Below the pieces are notes generated by a model that did no database searches, was not told the DNA's origin, and saw only the letters and a program-made list of their open reading frames with translations. A stretch of 64,000 nucleotides of DNA from Hexactinellida sp. DTS-2022 (Eukaryota; Porifera; Hexactinellida), in assembly GCA_028753945.1 (NCBI GenBank), contig JAPNXP010000017.1, positions 310,001 to 374,000 of the forward strand, read 5' to 3'. Of the stretch, positions 22,641 through 33,786 are shown piece by piece. Numbering within the stretch: the first letter of the stretch is position 1; each line of letters starts with the position of its first letter. Position numbers and translations under genes: made by a program.

Positions 22641-22685
22641 GCTTATCATATACTTCTGGCCGGGTAATGTATACGTGTATATATA

Positions 22686-23130
22686 CAGTATAACTCGGTC
22701 AAGACGTACCACCTTGGGAGACAAGAAAAAGTACGTACTAACCGAGGTACGTCTTATCCGTATGGATATTCCACAAGTTGAAATACTGACTTGTTCAATG
22801 ATATGAATAAGATGTATGGTATACAAGTATATAACATACTAAACGATATGATTAAAGTATTTTAGTTGTCACGAACTCACTTAAACCAAATAATAACCGA
22901 GTTCTGCTGATACTTTTCTAGAGTACGTACTAACCGAATTAAAATACATAAATTTTGTTTACTTGGGAATATAAATTGGTAAGTCTTATCCGACGTACGT
23001 CTTATCCGAGTACGTATTAACCGAATCATTTATAATGGATCAGATAGGAGAGAAAATCGGTTATTAGCGAACAGTACGTAATATCCGAGAGTACGTCTTA
23101 AGCCGAGTACGTACTAAGCGAGTTCCACTG
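22686..23130. mobile_element. TA-target MITE, complete solo copy
   Basis: 445 bp. Ends CAGTATAACTCGGTCAAGAC and, inverted, CAGTGGAACTCGCTTAGTAC; TA on both sides (22684-22685, 23131-23132). Repeated 'gtacgtacta' / 'tacgtctt' motifs fill the subterminal parts. Reference copy for 2441-3307, 15230-15382 and 49528-49836. Confidence 0.9.
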
Positions 23131-23142
23131 TATATATAACTA

Positions 23143-23632
23143 CAGTGGAACCCCGCGTATCGGGGCACCTCCGTCCAAGCGCTCAGCGCCCCGATACGAG
23201 GGAGTGCCCCGATATGCGGGGTTCTAAGAAAACTCCAATATGTTTGGTTAAAACAATTAAGTTAGCACCTACACAACAAATCATACACATATAGTCAAAA
23301 CCTAGAGTTAAGACTGATATTTAAGCAGTACTACACATTACAATTTCACATTATACTTTACCTACACTAGGAGTCACAAATCTATGATATTCACGGAATT
23401 TTCTTTTTGAAAAACTCCTCCGATTACCTCAGCACGAGTCTCTAGCGTGAGTGGGTGACGCTTAGCGGCCATTACAAAGAATACTAAGCTGCTCAAAAGT
23501 AAAAGCATGTTACTAAGAGAAATAATCTTCGGTGGAGTGCCCCGATACGCGGGGTTATTTTTAATGGGAAAAAAACAAATTCCCAACCGACTGCCCCGAT
23601 ACGCGCATGCTCCGATACGCGGGGTTCTACTG
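23143..23632. mobile_element. TA-target MITE with CCCCGATACGCGGGG ends, copy 1
   Basis: 490 bp. Left CAGTGGAACCCCGCGTATCG, right inverted CAGTAGAACCCCGCGTATCG, TA on both sides (23141-23142, 23633-23634). It inserted into the ACTA start of an R1 repeat. The second copy at 40530-41006 is nearly the same inside. Confidence 0.9.
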
Positions 23633-24000
23633 TAGCGCGCTTCGCTTGCTATGTCGCATCGCGGCAGAACACACCACACACAAACCCCTTCGCGGTTGGT
23701 GTGTGGTTTATTGACTTATAAATAGTAAATAGGCCTAAATAGTCAAATTTAATAATGTGAATTTTAATGATTACGTCATCATGCGATGAGTAATAATATT
23801 GGGCAGTACGGTGTGACCAACGTGTCTGCATCATTGATGTCATGTTTATCTCTCAGAGGGTGCAAATTATATGTGATTAATTAATTAAGTGACTCACGCT
23901 TCTCAAAATGTCAGAATGATCTCATAACTTGGCGAGCTGTGATAAATTTTGAGTGGAAACCTAAACTTGTTGTCGGCTACCATCTAATCACATCAATATC
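23633..24000 (+). repeat. R1 repeat, copy 4
   Basis: TAGCGCGCTTCGCTTGCTAT, stem-loop near 23672-23710, 'aataggcctaaatagtcaa', 'gtgtgaccaacgtgtctgca'. The first bases are displaced by the MITE at 23143-23632. Confidence 0.75.
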
Positions 24001-24292
24001 CCATTACAAATTCATTAGAAGAACAAATGAGACCATTATCCAAATGGTTACAATTCTATAAATTCACATGCACATACATATATGGTGTTGTCATTTCAGT
24101 GATGTGACCATAAACCTTGAAATTAATAAATTGGGACAACTCTCCAAGAACCAAATCTTTTCCATAGAAGCTAATACTAAAAAAAATTGGTTAATCGGGA
24201 CAAACTCCGCTTAATCGGCACAAACTCAACAAATGGGTTCAAAATTGGTGCTCGCTCAATGAAAAATTCATAATTATCAGATCAGATTATAA

Positions 24293-24870
24293 CAGAGATG
24301 CAGCGGTCCGGAAATTTCATGGACCGGACCGGACCGTCATGATTTTTTCTGGACAGTCCGGACCGGTCCAGACCGTATGATCAAAATATTGGATCGGTCT
24401 GGACCGGTCCAGACCGATGAACCGGTCCAGACCGATGTACTGGTCCAGACCGTTATATCCCTTATTTGGACCGTTACAGACCGCAAAGTAGGGTGGATAA
24501 TTATATCCACTTGTGTTTATAAGATACTTATTAATACTTATGTGCTTGTAAACAATGGGTAATAACGGATTTGAGCCCGATCGCTTGTCCAATCTAGGAT
24601 GAGTCCAGACCGATGAACGGTCCAGACCGATGAACGGTCCAGACCGATGAACGGTCCAGACCGATGAACGGTCCAGACCGATGAACGGTCCAGACCGATG
24701 AACGGTCCAGACCGTTGAACCGGTCCAGACCGATGGATCGGTCCAGACCGATGAACGGTCCAGACCGTTATATCGTTAATTTGGACCGGTCCAGACCGCA
24801 CTTGAAAACAAGCAGACCGGACCGACCTGAAACCGGTCGGTCCGGTCCGGTCCAGACCGCTGCATCTCTG
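24293..24870. mobile_element. hAT MITE built of GGTCCAGACCG iterons
   Basis: 578 bp. CAGAGATGCAGCGGTC on the left and its inverse on the right, flanked by exact 8-bp duplications GATTATAA (24285-24292 and 24871-24878). Much of the element is composed of 'ggtccagaccg' and 'ggaccgg' motifs, which look like repeated transposase-binding sites. Frames across it are repetitive and not protein genes. Confidence 0.92.
24602..24770. repeat. 17-bp tandem array
   Basis: About nine copies of gtccagaccgatgaacg, the first six essentially identical, the later ones with 1-2 changes or slightly longer. Located inside the hAT MITE. Confidence 0.9.
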
Positions 24871-25209
24871 GATTATAATAATCTTAATCAATTTTAATAA
24901 AAGTACAACAGAATGTCTAAATAGGGTCGATCATCTAATGAATTTTTTAATTCGCAATTTACAGAGATTATGATCTTGTGGTTCACGAATAGTTCCAAAC
25001 AGTTCACATAATATTAAGGCTCATACTACCGGTCCGAGTAGCCTCAAGGGTCTGAAAGCAGTAGAGGAATTGTTATAGCAGGTTTAAAACTAAAATTGTT
25101 GTAAATCGCTACTTTATATAAAATTTTCGATTAATTGGGATTACCGCTTAATTAATTGGGACAAGAGGCCTGAAACAATGGTGTCCTAATTAAGCGGAGT
25201 ATACTGTAT

Positions 25210-26277
25210 CGTGACCTTCGATATATAAGGCCTGAGTGCTAAGCGAAAATTTGTGTACCATGGATTACTTAAAGTGCATTGAAAAATGGAGAATTGTTCT
25301 TTATCCCAATAATTAGCAATGATAGAGCTGAAAAGTGTATTATAACTATATAGGAATATGGTACCCAGGTATACATAGCACTCTCCAGAATTGTGATATG
25401 TCATCATCTGATGACGTTATGGTTATTTTGGTTGCGAATTATCTTGTTTTTCTAGCATACTTTTAACATAGTTAAACGCGTTATAAATGTTCAAAATTGG
25501 AACATGGTTATACCCATAACTAGTTGAAAAAAATATATCGAAATTATAAATGGAATGTTGACACATTCCTCGGTTGCCATGGAAATGTATATTTCCTAAA
25601 ATGTGTCATAACTCAAAAACTATGAATGTTATGTAAACTAGGCTGGTACTGATCTGTCCGGAATAGGTAACTTTCTATTCATTGATAATACATTTTATAT
25701 GCCTAACTTCAATAACTTTTGAGATCATGACATAATTAACACTTAATTCATTATTAGGTAATGACTCACTATCTCAAAGATGATTGAAGTTAGGCATATA
25801 AAATGTATTATCAATGAATAGGAAGTTACCTATTCCGGACAGATCAGTACCAGCCTAGTTTACATAACATTCATAGTTTTTGAGTTATGACACATTTTAG
25901 GAAATATACATTTCCATGGCAACCGAGGAATGTGTCAACATTCCATTTATAATTTCGATATATTTTTTTCAACTAGTTATGGGTATAACCATGTTCCAAT
26001 TTTGAACATTTATAACGCGTTTAACTATGTTAAAAGTATGCTAGAAAAACAAGATAATTCGCAACCAAAATAACCATAACGTCATCAGATGATGACATAT
26101 CACAATTCTGGAGGGTGCTATGTATACCTGGATACCATATTCCTATATAGTTATAATACACTTTTCAGCTCTATCATTGCTAATTATTGGGATAAAGAAC
26201 AATTCTCCATTTTTCAATGCACTTTAAGTAATCCATGGTTCAAACCAGCACTCAGGCCTTATATATCGAAGGTCACG
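25210..26277. mobile_element. 1.07-kb near-perfect palindromic element
   Basis: The left arm (25210 to about 25725) is mirrored by the right arm (about 25771 to 26277). The ends CGTGACCTTCG / CGAAGGTCACG are flanked by the 7-bp repeat ACTGTAT on both sides. The arms share long identical stretches with scattered substitutions and small indels; the centre is about 45 bp. Each arm holds a matching 70-codon frame (starting MMTYHNSG), which arises from the symmetry and matches no family. A one-arm relative lies at 30606-30770. Confidence 0.85.
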
Positions 26278-26327
26278 ACTGTATATACATTTATAAAAGT
26301 TTGTGTTTTAATAGTATAGATATATAT

Positions 26328-26725
26328 CAGAGACGGAACCGGTCGGATCTGACCGGCACCGGTCGACCGGTCGGGTCGGGTCGGGTACCGGTCGGAACCT
26401 TGACCGGCCGGTCGAACCCTGACCGGCCAGTCGAGATCTCTATATGATCTATTCGATATCATCATATCATAATTTGTTTTGATTGAATCTGGCTCCAATA
26501 GCCCTTGAGAGCTTAGTAGTCTTAAAGGAGGCTTCATTAAATGGTCTATGGCCATAATATCTATTCCTAAATTATATGACATGACACTACAGTAGATTCT
26601 TATTCTATTATTTATAAATTATTGCTAGCTATGATTGACCAGTCGACCGGCCGGTCGGGTCGGGTCAAATTTCCAACTGCACCGGTCGGGTCAGGTCATG
26701 AAAATCCCGACCGGTTCCATTTCTG
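26328..26725. mobile_element. hAT MITE rich in GACCGGTCGG
   Basis: 398 bp. Left CAGAGACGGAACCGGTCGG, right inverted CAGAAATGGAACCGGTCGG, flanked by ATATATAT on both sides (26320-26327, 26726-26733). The duplication is low-complexity, but position and length fit hAT. Subterminal 'accggtcg' motifs repeat, as in the element at 24293. Confidence 0.75.
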
Positions 26726-26767
26726 ATATATATACAGTAGAACCTTGTTAGTATGAACACCTGGGGA

Positions 26768-29700
26768 CAGGGCCGCCGAGAGAAATTATTTGCCTCGGGG
26801 CAGAGTAATTCTGGGCCCCTTACTAATTGACTATCATTAAGCAAATCTTTCTCTCATTTATTGATTAGATATTATCGAAAGTTACGTCATATCGAGTATA
26901 TTGATTATTAAGACATGAAAAAGTAAATAGTATTAGTATATGAATTATTAATTAATTATATTGAGCTTGAAGAAAATAACTATTGTTTTAGCATTGCTTT
27001 TCTTGCTTTCTGATGAGCAAATATCTTTATGACATTGCTAAAATCGATTTTTCTGGCCAATTCAGATTCAATGCTGAATCTTGCCAAGGAAACCATACGA
27101 TCTTGTGGCATGGTGCTTCTGAGATAATTTTTTACAAGTTTAAGTTTACTGAAAGATCTCTCTGCTGAGGCTACTGTTACTGGGATTGTGAGAAAAATTC
27201 TGAGAGCCACACTAATATTTGGAAGGATATTTTCCAGTTTATACTTGTGAATTGCATTGATTAATTCATAAGGGTTCATTTGCTCTTTTCCGAAATTTGC
27301 AATTTGAATCATACTCTTAAGATCAACAATTTCTCTGCCCAATTCTTCACCATTTATGTAAATATTTGCAAGAATGTTTGACTTTGGCATATTTCTTCCT
27401 CACTCAAGCCAAAATATAGCCACAAAAATCCAAATGTCTGCAAAATTTCATTTGCAGTATTGAATCTTCTCGTAAGACCACTGATTACATGATCAATGAT
27501 GACGTTATATACAAATCTCTGGAAATTAGCCTCCTCTTCAGTATATTCTCCTTGTTCGAATACTTCCAGTGTTCCTTCTTCATTTATCATTCCTTCGAAG
27601 TGCTTTCTTTTTCTTTTTCTGCGCAATTTCATTTCAACGCCAAGACTACTTGCAACATGTTTCGCTTCAATTAATATAATATTGCTTTAAACGCTAAACG
27701 TAGTTTATGCAGGTTTCCTAACAGAACCCCAATATTATTTACTTCCACTTCAATTGTTGCATCTCTTCCTTGAATAACTTTGTTACAAGTATCAATTGGT
27801 GCCAATATTTTGAACCATATTGATGACATCAGGATGCATTCAAAAGATGAAACATATTTAATAGCTCCATTTACTTCAGATCTTGTTTTTGGTGTCAAAT
27901 TGAAGTCCAATATATTTTCAAGTGCTTGCTTAATGCCATTTAGGTTAGCTGCAAATGGCTTGACGCTATTTATTCTTTCAGACAATCGAGTCCCTGATTG
28001 ACTATGTAGTGATTGATTATGACAATGCTTAAGAAGAATTTCCCATCTTTTAGGGCTGGAACTGAAAATTGTATATATCAATTGAATGGTACCAAATAAG
28101 GTAATTGCTTCTGGACAGCATTCTGCAGAATCAGTACCACATAGATTTAACGTGTGACAGCCGCAAGGAGATAATATGGCTAATGAATTCTTACTTATTA
28201 TGTAACTTTGAGCACCTTTATACTTCCCCACCATGTTTGCGGCATTATCATACCCTTGACACGACATTCTGACAATGAAATTTCATTTTCTTCCAAAGTC
28301 TTCAAGATTAAATTTGCTATTTCAAATCCAGTTTTTTCACTACAATCTACGAAGGTTAGAAATCTCTCTGCTATTTCAAATTGATCATGTGATAATAATA
28401 GATACCGAATGATGAATGTTGTTTGTTCAACATGGGAGCAGTCAGGTGTTGAGTCAACCATTATTGAATAATATCTCGCATTTGACCTTTCAAGCAGTAT
28501 ATTTTTAAGAACAAGTCCTGAACAAAGTGAAATTAACTCATTCTGAGAATCAGAAGAAAGATAGTGAACTTGGAGTCTTTCACCTCTTTGTTGACATTCT
28601 TCGACCTTCTTTACATGTTCTTTAAGGACGGGATCCCAGTGAGAAAGAAGTTCTACCAAACCAAGAAAGTTCCCATTATGAACACTACCTATGAGATGCG
28701 ATGAGCCACGAAATGCCAAACCTCTTTCTCCTAAAAACAATATTATATCAATCAATCGCTGCAGAATATTATACCACTTAGCCCCTTCCATTTCGATTTC
28801 TGCTGACAAAATATTTTCCATGCAACGATTTGATCTCAATCTTTGCTCAAGTTCTCTCCAAGATAAGTAGTTACGCTTGTGATAAATGCTTCTCTCATGT
28901 ACTGGAACACGATCACATAATTTCCTCCATTTAGCAGTTGCAGGCCATCCTAAGGAAGTTGATAATAGCGAAGCATTTACTTCTGAACCTTTACTAAACA
29001 TACGGCATGGAAAACAAAATAATGCTCTCTTTATTCTACTCCATACCAACCAATCTCTTTCTGCAACTTCTCCATTGAACTTTTTATATTTGAAAACTGA
29101 AATTGGAAACGCTTGTCTTTGACTATCCACAGGTAATTTATGTGGTAAAGGAAGATGGCCTTGTAGTACATATTCATCTATTATTGTATTTGACAAGATA
29201 GTAATCATTCCGATGTCTAGACCTATATCAAATAATGTATTATCTGTAGATAGTATCTTTTGGACTCCTTCTATAACATAATCATCCTCCACACTGTTAG
29301 TTTCTCGAACTATAGATTGTCCATTACTTTCTGGTAAAATTTCTGACTCATTAGAGTCATCATCTAAAATTTCTGCAATTAACGATATTTCAGGGGAAAC
29401 TCCGATTTGATTTAGAGCCTCCGATGAAATTGTGCTTGGACTATGTTCTAGAGTAGATGTAATACCTATTTCGAACAATGTTGTTCTACCTTGCATTGCA
29501 TTTTCTTCTCTCGCTCTTTTCTTTTTTCTTTTCTGAGCACCAGATTTATGCATTTTCAGTCGAATTATTTTTCAAAACAATTAGAATAATACCAATGACT
29601 TTAGTATTTATATAATTTATTTTGTGGTTAGAGGATATTAGAAAATACTAATAAAGTAGTAGTACATAATTAATTTTAGAAAAGCTATTGTATGTAATTC

Positions 29701-30011
29701 AATTCTACATAATTATGTTTACATTTCTCACTACCATTTCTAAAATATTCAAATTAAGTGAAGAACTAGAAAGATGACAAAAGATAATAATACATTTAAA
29801 TTTCGAATTTCACGCCTCTATGCAAATATAGATCTAGTCAGAAACAATAATAATCAAATACATGGACTTAGGACATTAATGACCCAGATCTTGGGCCTCC
29901 CTAGGCCACGAGGTCCATATCTAGCCCTGCCCCTTCTCTAGCCCTGGGCCCCCTATTTAGCCCTGGGCCCCGGGGCACTGCCCCGTCTGCCCCCCCCTCT
30001 CGTAGGGCCTG
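26768..30011 (-). mobile_element. hAT element 2 (TTF-finger / ZMYM1-like type)
   Basis: 3244 bp. The ends CAGGGCCGCCGAGAG and, inverted, CAGGCCCTACGAGAG are flanked by exact 8-bp duplications CCTGGGGA (26760-26767 and 30012-30019). GC-rich subterminal 'ggccccggggca' runs frame a single transposase gene on the minus strand. Complete in structure but with a damaged gene. Confidence 0.93.
26980..29553 (-). pseudogene. hAT transposase, TTF zinc finger type, frameshifted
   Basis: Starts at ATG 29553 with a basic stretch (QKRKKKRAREE), then an acidic region, a TTF-type finger (RALFCFPCRMFS), the DUF4371-like core with IMVDSTPDCSH and, in a shifted frame, GYDNAANMVGKYKGAQ, the SPKRWEIL segment, and the C-terminal hAT dimerisation domain (PVTVASAERSFSKLKLVKNY) ending at 26980. 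Frame changes occur near 28200-28265, 27632-27671 and 27354-27390. The domain order is that of ZMYM1-like proteins, which derive from such transposases. A cut-and-paste transposase in origin; not translatable as one protein now. Confidence 0.92.
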
Positions 30012-30181
30012 CCTGGGGACCTCAAAGTGCGTTCGCCTTAGCCGGAATTTGTATTAACCGTTGTCATTTATATTGAAAATGCTTTGAAGGGGACTGTAAT
30101 AGTGTTCGTGTTAACCGGAATTTCGTATTAACCGTGGTGGTATTAACGAGGTTCTACTGTACATGTATAAATATACACATA

Positions 30182-30300
30182 CTAGTGCGCTTCGCTTTCT
30201 AGTTCGCATCGCGGGCACACACCAACCGCTTTACGGTTAGTATGTAGTTTTGTTAGTATTTCTTGGGATAAATAGGCCTGTTAAGTGAAAAAATTCCACA
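30182..30300 (+). repeat. R1 repeat, truncated copy 5
   Basis: ACTAGTGCGCTTCGCTTTCT, the stem-loop near 30218-30248 and 'aaataggcct', then the similarity stops. Confidence 0.7.
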
Positions 30301-30605
30301 AGAGTGAAGTTAGCTGCGAATTCAGCAGCACACATCTATACTAAATAAAATGGAAACTAATATGCATATCAGGTATTCCATTCACAAGAAGATAGTTTAT
30401 ATGTGTTATATTTTGTGTATGCAATTTTCAAACCGATCTGACACCTGCTTACCCCATGATGACTGTGCAAACATATTTTTTTATATATTTTTCCACGTAA
30501 TTAACATCCTCTTACCATAACTTACTAATTATATTATTAACAAAATTTCTGCATACTTATTTTCATTTTTCTCATGTTAAACTTGTTAAATAATATTTTA
30601 ATATA

Positions 30606-30770
30606 CTGTATATAAAAGGCCTGAGTGCTGGTTTGAACCATGGATCACTTAAAGAGCATTTAAAAATGGAGAATTGATCTTTAATCCAAAAATTAGCAAT
30701 GATAGAGCTGAAAAGTGTATTATAACTATATAGAAATATGGTAGCCAGGTATACTCCAATAATTCAATAT
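30606..30770 (+). repeat. One-arm relative of the 25210-26277 palindrome
   Basis: 'aaaaggcctgagtgctggtt', 'tggagaattgatctttaatc' and 'attataactatatagaaata' match one arm, with no inverted partner. It is preceded by 'actgtat', and 'actgtata' recurs about 45 bp beyond it near 30812. Confidence 0.75.
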
Positions 30771-30823
30771 ATCGAAATTTCAATTTGTCAATTTTTCGGA
30801 AATCCTTGACTGTATACTGAGCA

Positions 30824-30985
30824 GTGTTAAGCGCTCCTCATTTTTTGGAGCGCGTCCCGCTCCGCGCTCCTAACCATAAACAGGAGCAGCTCGCCTGTTT
30901 TCACTCCTCCAATAAAAAGGAACCCGCTCTCGCTCCCCGATCCTGAAAAATTGGAGCGCGCTCACTTTGCGCTCCTTCATTTCTT
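30824..30985. mobile_element. hAT-like remnant rich in GGAGCGCG
   Basis: 'cagtgttaagcgctcctcat' followed by repeated 'ggagcgcg' / 'cgctcc' motifs in both orientations, typical of hAT subterminal repeats. The right end is not defined. Confidence 0.45.
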
Positions 30986-31099
30986 GTGCAGCAAATATTT
31001 TAAATAAACGAGATTTTTAAAAATTAATTCTGATTCGCGCTAAAAAACTGCCGTAACCTCATGGCAACTTAGTTAGGTTCACATTATTACATTGAATAT

Positions 31100-31282
31100 T
31101 AGTCGACTCCGCTTAATAGAGTCACCTCGGGACCAGGTTGCTTTGACCCGATTAAGCGGAAATCTATTAACCGAAAATATTTTAAGCCAAAATGTAATTC
31201 CGTCCTATAAATCCTGCGAAATTTTGACCCGATTGAGCAGTGAAATCTATTAACCGGTGGCTCTATTAAGCGGAGTTGACTG
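31100..31282. mobile_element. TA-target MITE (CTCCGCTTAATAGAG ends)
   Basis: 183 bp. 'ccgcttaatagagtcacc' at the left and, inverted, CAGTCAACTCCGCTTAATAG at the right followed by TA (31283-31284). The left terminal bases are mutated. Confidence 0.7.
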
Positions 31283-31683
31283 TATTACATAATTAAGTAC
31301 CAAATTATCATGCCCTAGTTTTTATAATGTAATTGTAGGTTCTTCGTGCTCTAATTATCCAATTTATCGATGTTTCGTGATTAGGTAATTTTGTATTGGA
31401 TTAATGATGCCAAACAAACACACTACTTTTTTTCTCATTCCTCAAGAATGGGAAATTGGGAATGTATTAAACCGAACGTTGGATTTAACAATTACTTCCT
31501 AATTGGACATATATATTAAATACAAACTCTCTTGTTTGTTCCCTTACTGTGTCATAGAATTTAATTATCAAATAATTAATATTCAATAGGAATCACGGAA
31601 TATTCCTTACATAGTATCCCAAGCTATATGCAAATTTTACAAATGCCTCAAGTTCTCCATTTGAATTGACGAAATACCTAGAG

Positions 31684-31814
31684 CAGCATTCCGAACCTTT
31701 TTCAACCGTGGACCCCCTATATATATAGTCATTCTGTGGACCCCTTCCCATTGACAGTAATACATCTTGTGGATCCCTTACAGCTGTCCGTGGACCCCAG
31801 GTTGGGAACCACTG
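31684..31814. mobile_element. hAT MITE (CAG...GGTTGGGAACCACTG)
   Basis: 131 bp, flanked by exact 8-bp duplications ACCTAGAG (31676-31683 and 31815-31822). The right end AGGTTGGGAACCACTG is the same terminus as 19494-19819. Internal 'gtggacccc' motifs repeat. Confidence 0.9.
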
Positions 31815-32050
31815 ACCTAGAGGTAAATTTGATAATGTGTCTGTGGAAGTTTTTCAACAGAAGGTTTTCTTTCAAGTGAATATTTTGATCATATCACTGC
31901 ACATAGCCTTAATTTATCAGGTCATCAGAGGGGATACGGACAGTTCGCTATACGGACACTTCGCTACGAACACTTCGTTACAGGACAGTTCGCTACACGA
32001 ACAGTTTGCTACACGGATAGAACCCTGCTGCGAACAGGGGCTATTGAAAT

Positions 32051-32259
32051 CAGTGGCGGCGCTAGCATGGGGCTAATGCCCCATCTGAATCTTTGTCAGC
32101 CCATCAGTCCACAGTGGGTGTGATGATTATTTAATGATTATTTAAAAAGTTAAGTAGAAATGGTTATTTGCACAAAAGAACAGCAGCTGTGTCAGCCCCA
32201 TAAAGAAATACACAGCCCGTTATAGCCCCATCATTGGTGGCGCGCTAGCGCCGCCCCTG
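32051..32259. mobile_element. hAT MITE (GGCGGCGCTAGC ends)
   Basis: 209 bp. CAGTGGCGGCGCTAGC and, inverted, CAGGGGCGGCGCTAGC. The flanks ATTGAAAT (32043-32050) and ATTGTAAT (32260-32267) agree at 7 of 8. Confidence 0.85.
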
Positions 32260-32962
32260 ATTGTAATATTTAAATTCCTATTCCAACAGGTATAATAGGT
32301 AAACAAGAATGTTGATTACGAAATTTGTATTGTTATAAACTATGTAGCGGATGAGTAATCCGTCACCAAGCTACCAAGACTAGGTTCGTTTCTATAAAAA
32401 ATTAAAGGGAATTTATGTTTTTGATTAATTAAGAATCTTCAGAACTTTAAAACAGATGACTTGATGTGTGAGAAATTAATATTTAAAAGCCCTTTAATTT
32501 ACGAGAACATTACTTCTAGTATCAATGGTGTTGACAATAACAGTAAGTTTAGGTTGTAAATTCAAGGGTAAATAACTTTGCAATAAATTTATTACTTGTT
32601 CATGGCTAACCCATTACCACAACAATTTCGGCTGATCAGGTCAAGCAAGAGTAATAAAGAAAGGTATAAGTTGATAGAAAGTTGCTTTGTTTATGACAGC
32701 CAGAGAATTCATAGGAGACACAACTCACTGGCAGTGTGAGAGGATAGGATTATGTAAGGCCAGAGTTCACACCATATGGCAATTGTGAAACGAACAGGTT
32801 AACATTTGCATGAACCGGAAGAGCAGCAAATTGAGTGTATTGTACTGAAGGCGGGAGTGAAGAGAAAAGCTCGAGACACAAATGATACCACTCACCACAT
32901 TATTGAGGATAGCCTTTATACAGCGACTGAATCAACTGTCATAAAGCTACCAAAGCTTGATA

Positions 32963-33372
32963 CAGTACATAATAGATATAATGATATTGGATATAGTGAT
33001 AATTTTTCAGCTTTAGGTGCGTCCCCGAGCAAATTCCATGCAAATTTTATTGGTTATAGTGATATCATTATTGGATATAGTGATAATTTGTGTACAGATT
33101 ACACAAGAATATTGGATTTTTGACCTTCTTTGGACCCCATAATTTCATATTTTACAATATAAAAATCGTTACCACTTGAATTTGATAAGGAATTTGATTA
33201 TTCTTTTCAGAATATAAGTATTGACAATGTATACAGTCATATATTAGATACGGTGATATAGTGGATATAGTGATATAATGGGTCTAGTGATATATTGGAT
33301 ATAGTGATATATTGGCCACAAATCAGATGTCCCCAGACTCCCCACCATTATCACTATATCCAATATGTACTG
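32963..33372. mobile_element. TA-target MITE with GATATAGTGATA repeats
   Basis: 410 bp. CAGTACATAATAGATATAAT and, inverted, CAGTACATATTGGATATAGT; TA on both sides (32961-32962, 33373-33374). 'ggatatagtgata' repeats many times inside. It splits the MULE pseudogene between LPKLD and LKRTIRRE. Confidence 0.88.
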
Positions 33373-33786
33373 TAGTTTGAAACGCACTATCAGACGCGAG
33401 AGACAGACTATAGATGTAGCACCAGTCCAACCTGAGGGTTTTGATGAATTAGTCACTCCACCAGTATATCAGGTGACGGCAAAGGGAGATAACTTCCTGC
33501 TCAATGATTCTGGACCTAATACTCAGCGTATAATCATTTTCGGGACTCAGGGCAAAGTCGAGATGCTGAATGCCTCTCATATTTGTTTGGCAAACTGAAC
33601 ATTCAAAACCGCTCCCTCGCGTTTTTCCCAAATCGAAACTATACATGCCGATGGACTTCGTGGTGATCTAATCCTCTTCAAGACGGACACCTTCTACCGA
33701 GCCTCTATGTTCTTCTGCCTAACAAGACAGAAGCAACCTATATCAGGATGTGGGAACAGATCCAGCTTCTTTGTCTAACAGCTCAG

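Larger units (their letters stand above)
24110..25206. mobile_element. Truncated TA-type element
   Basis: Ends on the right with 'taattaagcggagtatactg' followed by TA, a pogo/Tigger-style terminus. Related 'aactccgcttaatcggcaca' motifs occur near 24205-24230. The left end is not found. The hAT MITE at 24293-24870 lies inside. Confidence 0.4.
26735..30159. mobile_element. Small TA-target MITE split by hAT element 2
   Basis: CAGTAGAACCTTGTTAGTAT at the left and, inverted, CAGTAGAACCTCGTTAATAC at the right, with TA flanks (26733-26734, 30160-30161). Removing the hAT and one target copy leaves about 170 bp of MITE. Confidence 0.85.

Noticed and set aside
24602..24770. Regular 17-bp repeats that could suggest a CRISPR-like or minisatellite array
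   Set aside because: No spacers, eukaryotic context, and the array lies wholly within a hAT MITE with an exact 8-bp duplication.
24317..24891. Long repetitive frames rich in SGPFIGLDR
   Set aside because: Produced by the GGTCCAGACCG iterons of the MITE.
25186..26319. Matching 70-codon frames MMTYHNSG... on both strands
   Set aside because: Mirror images created by the palindrome; no family match and no codon-level conservation signal.
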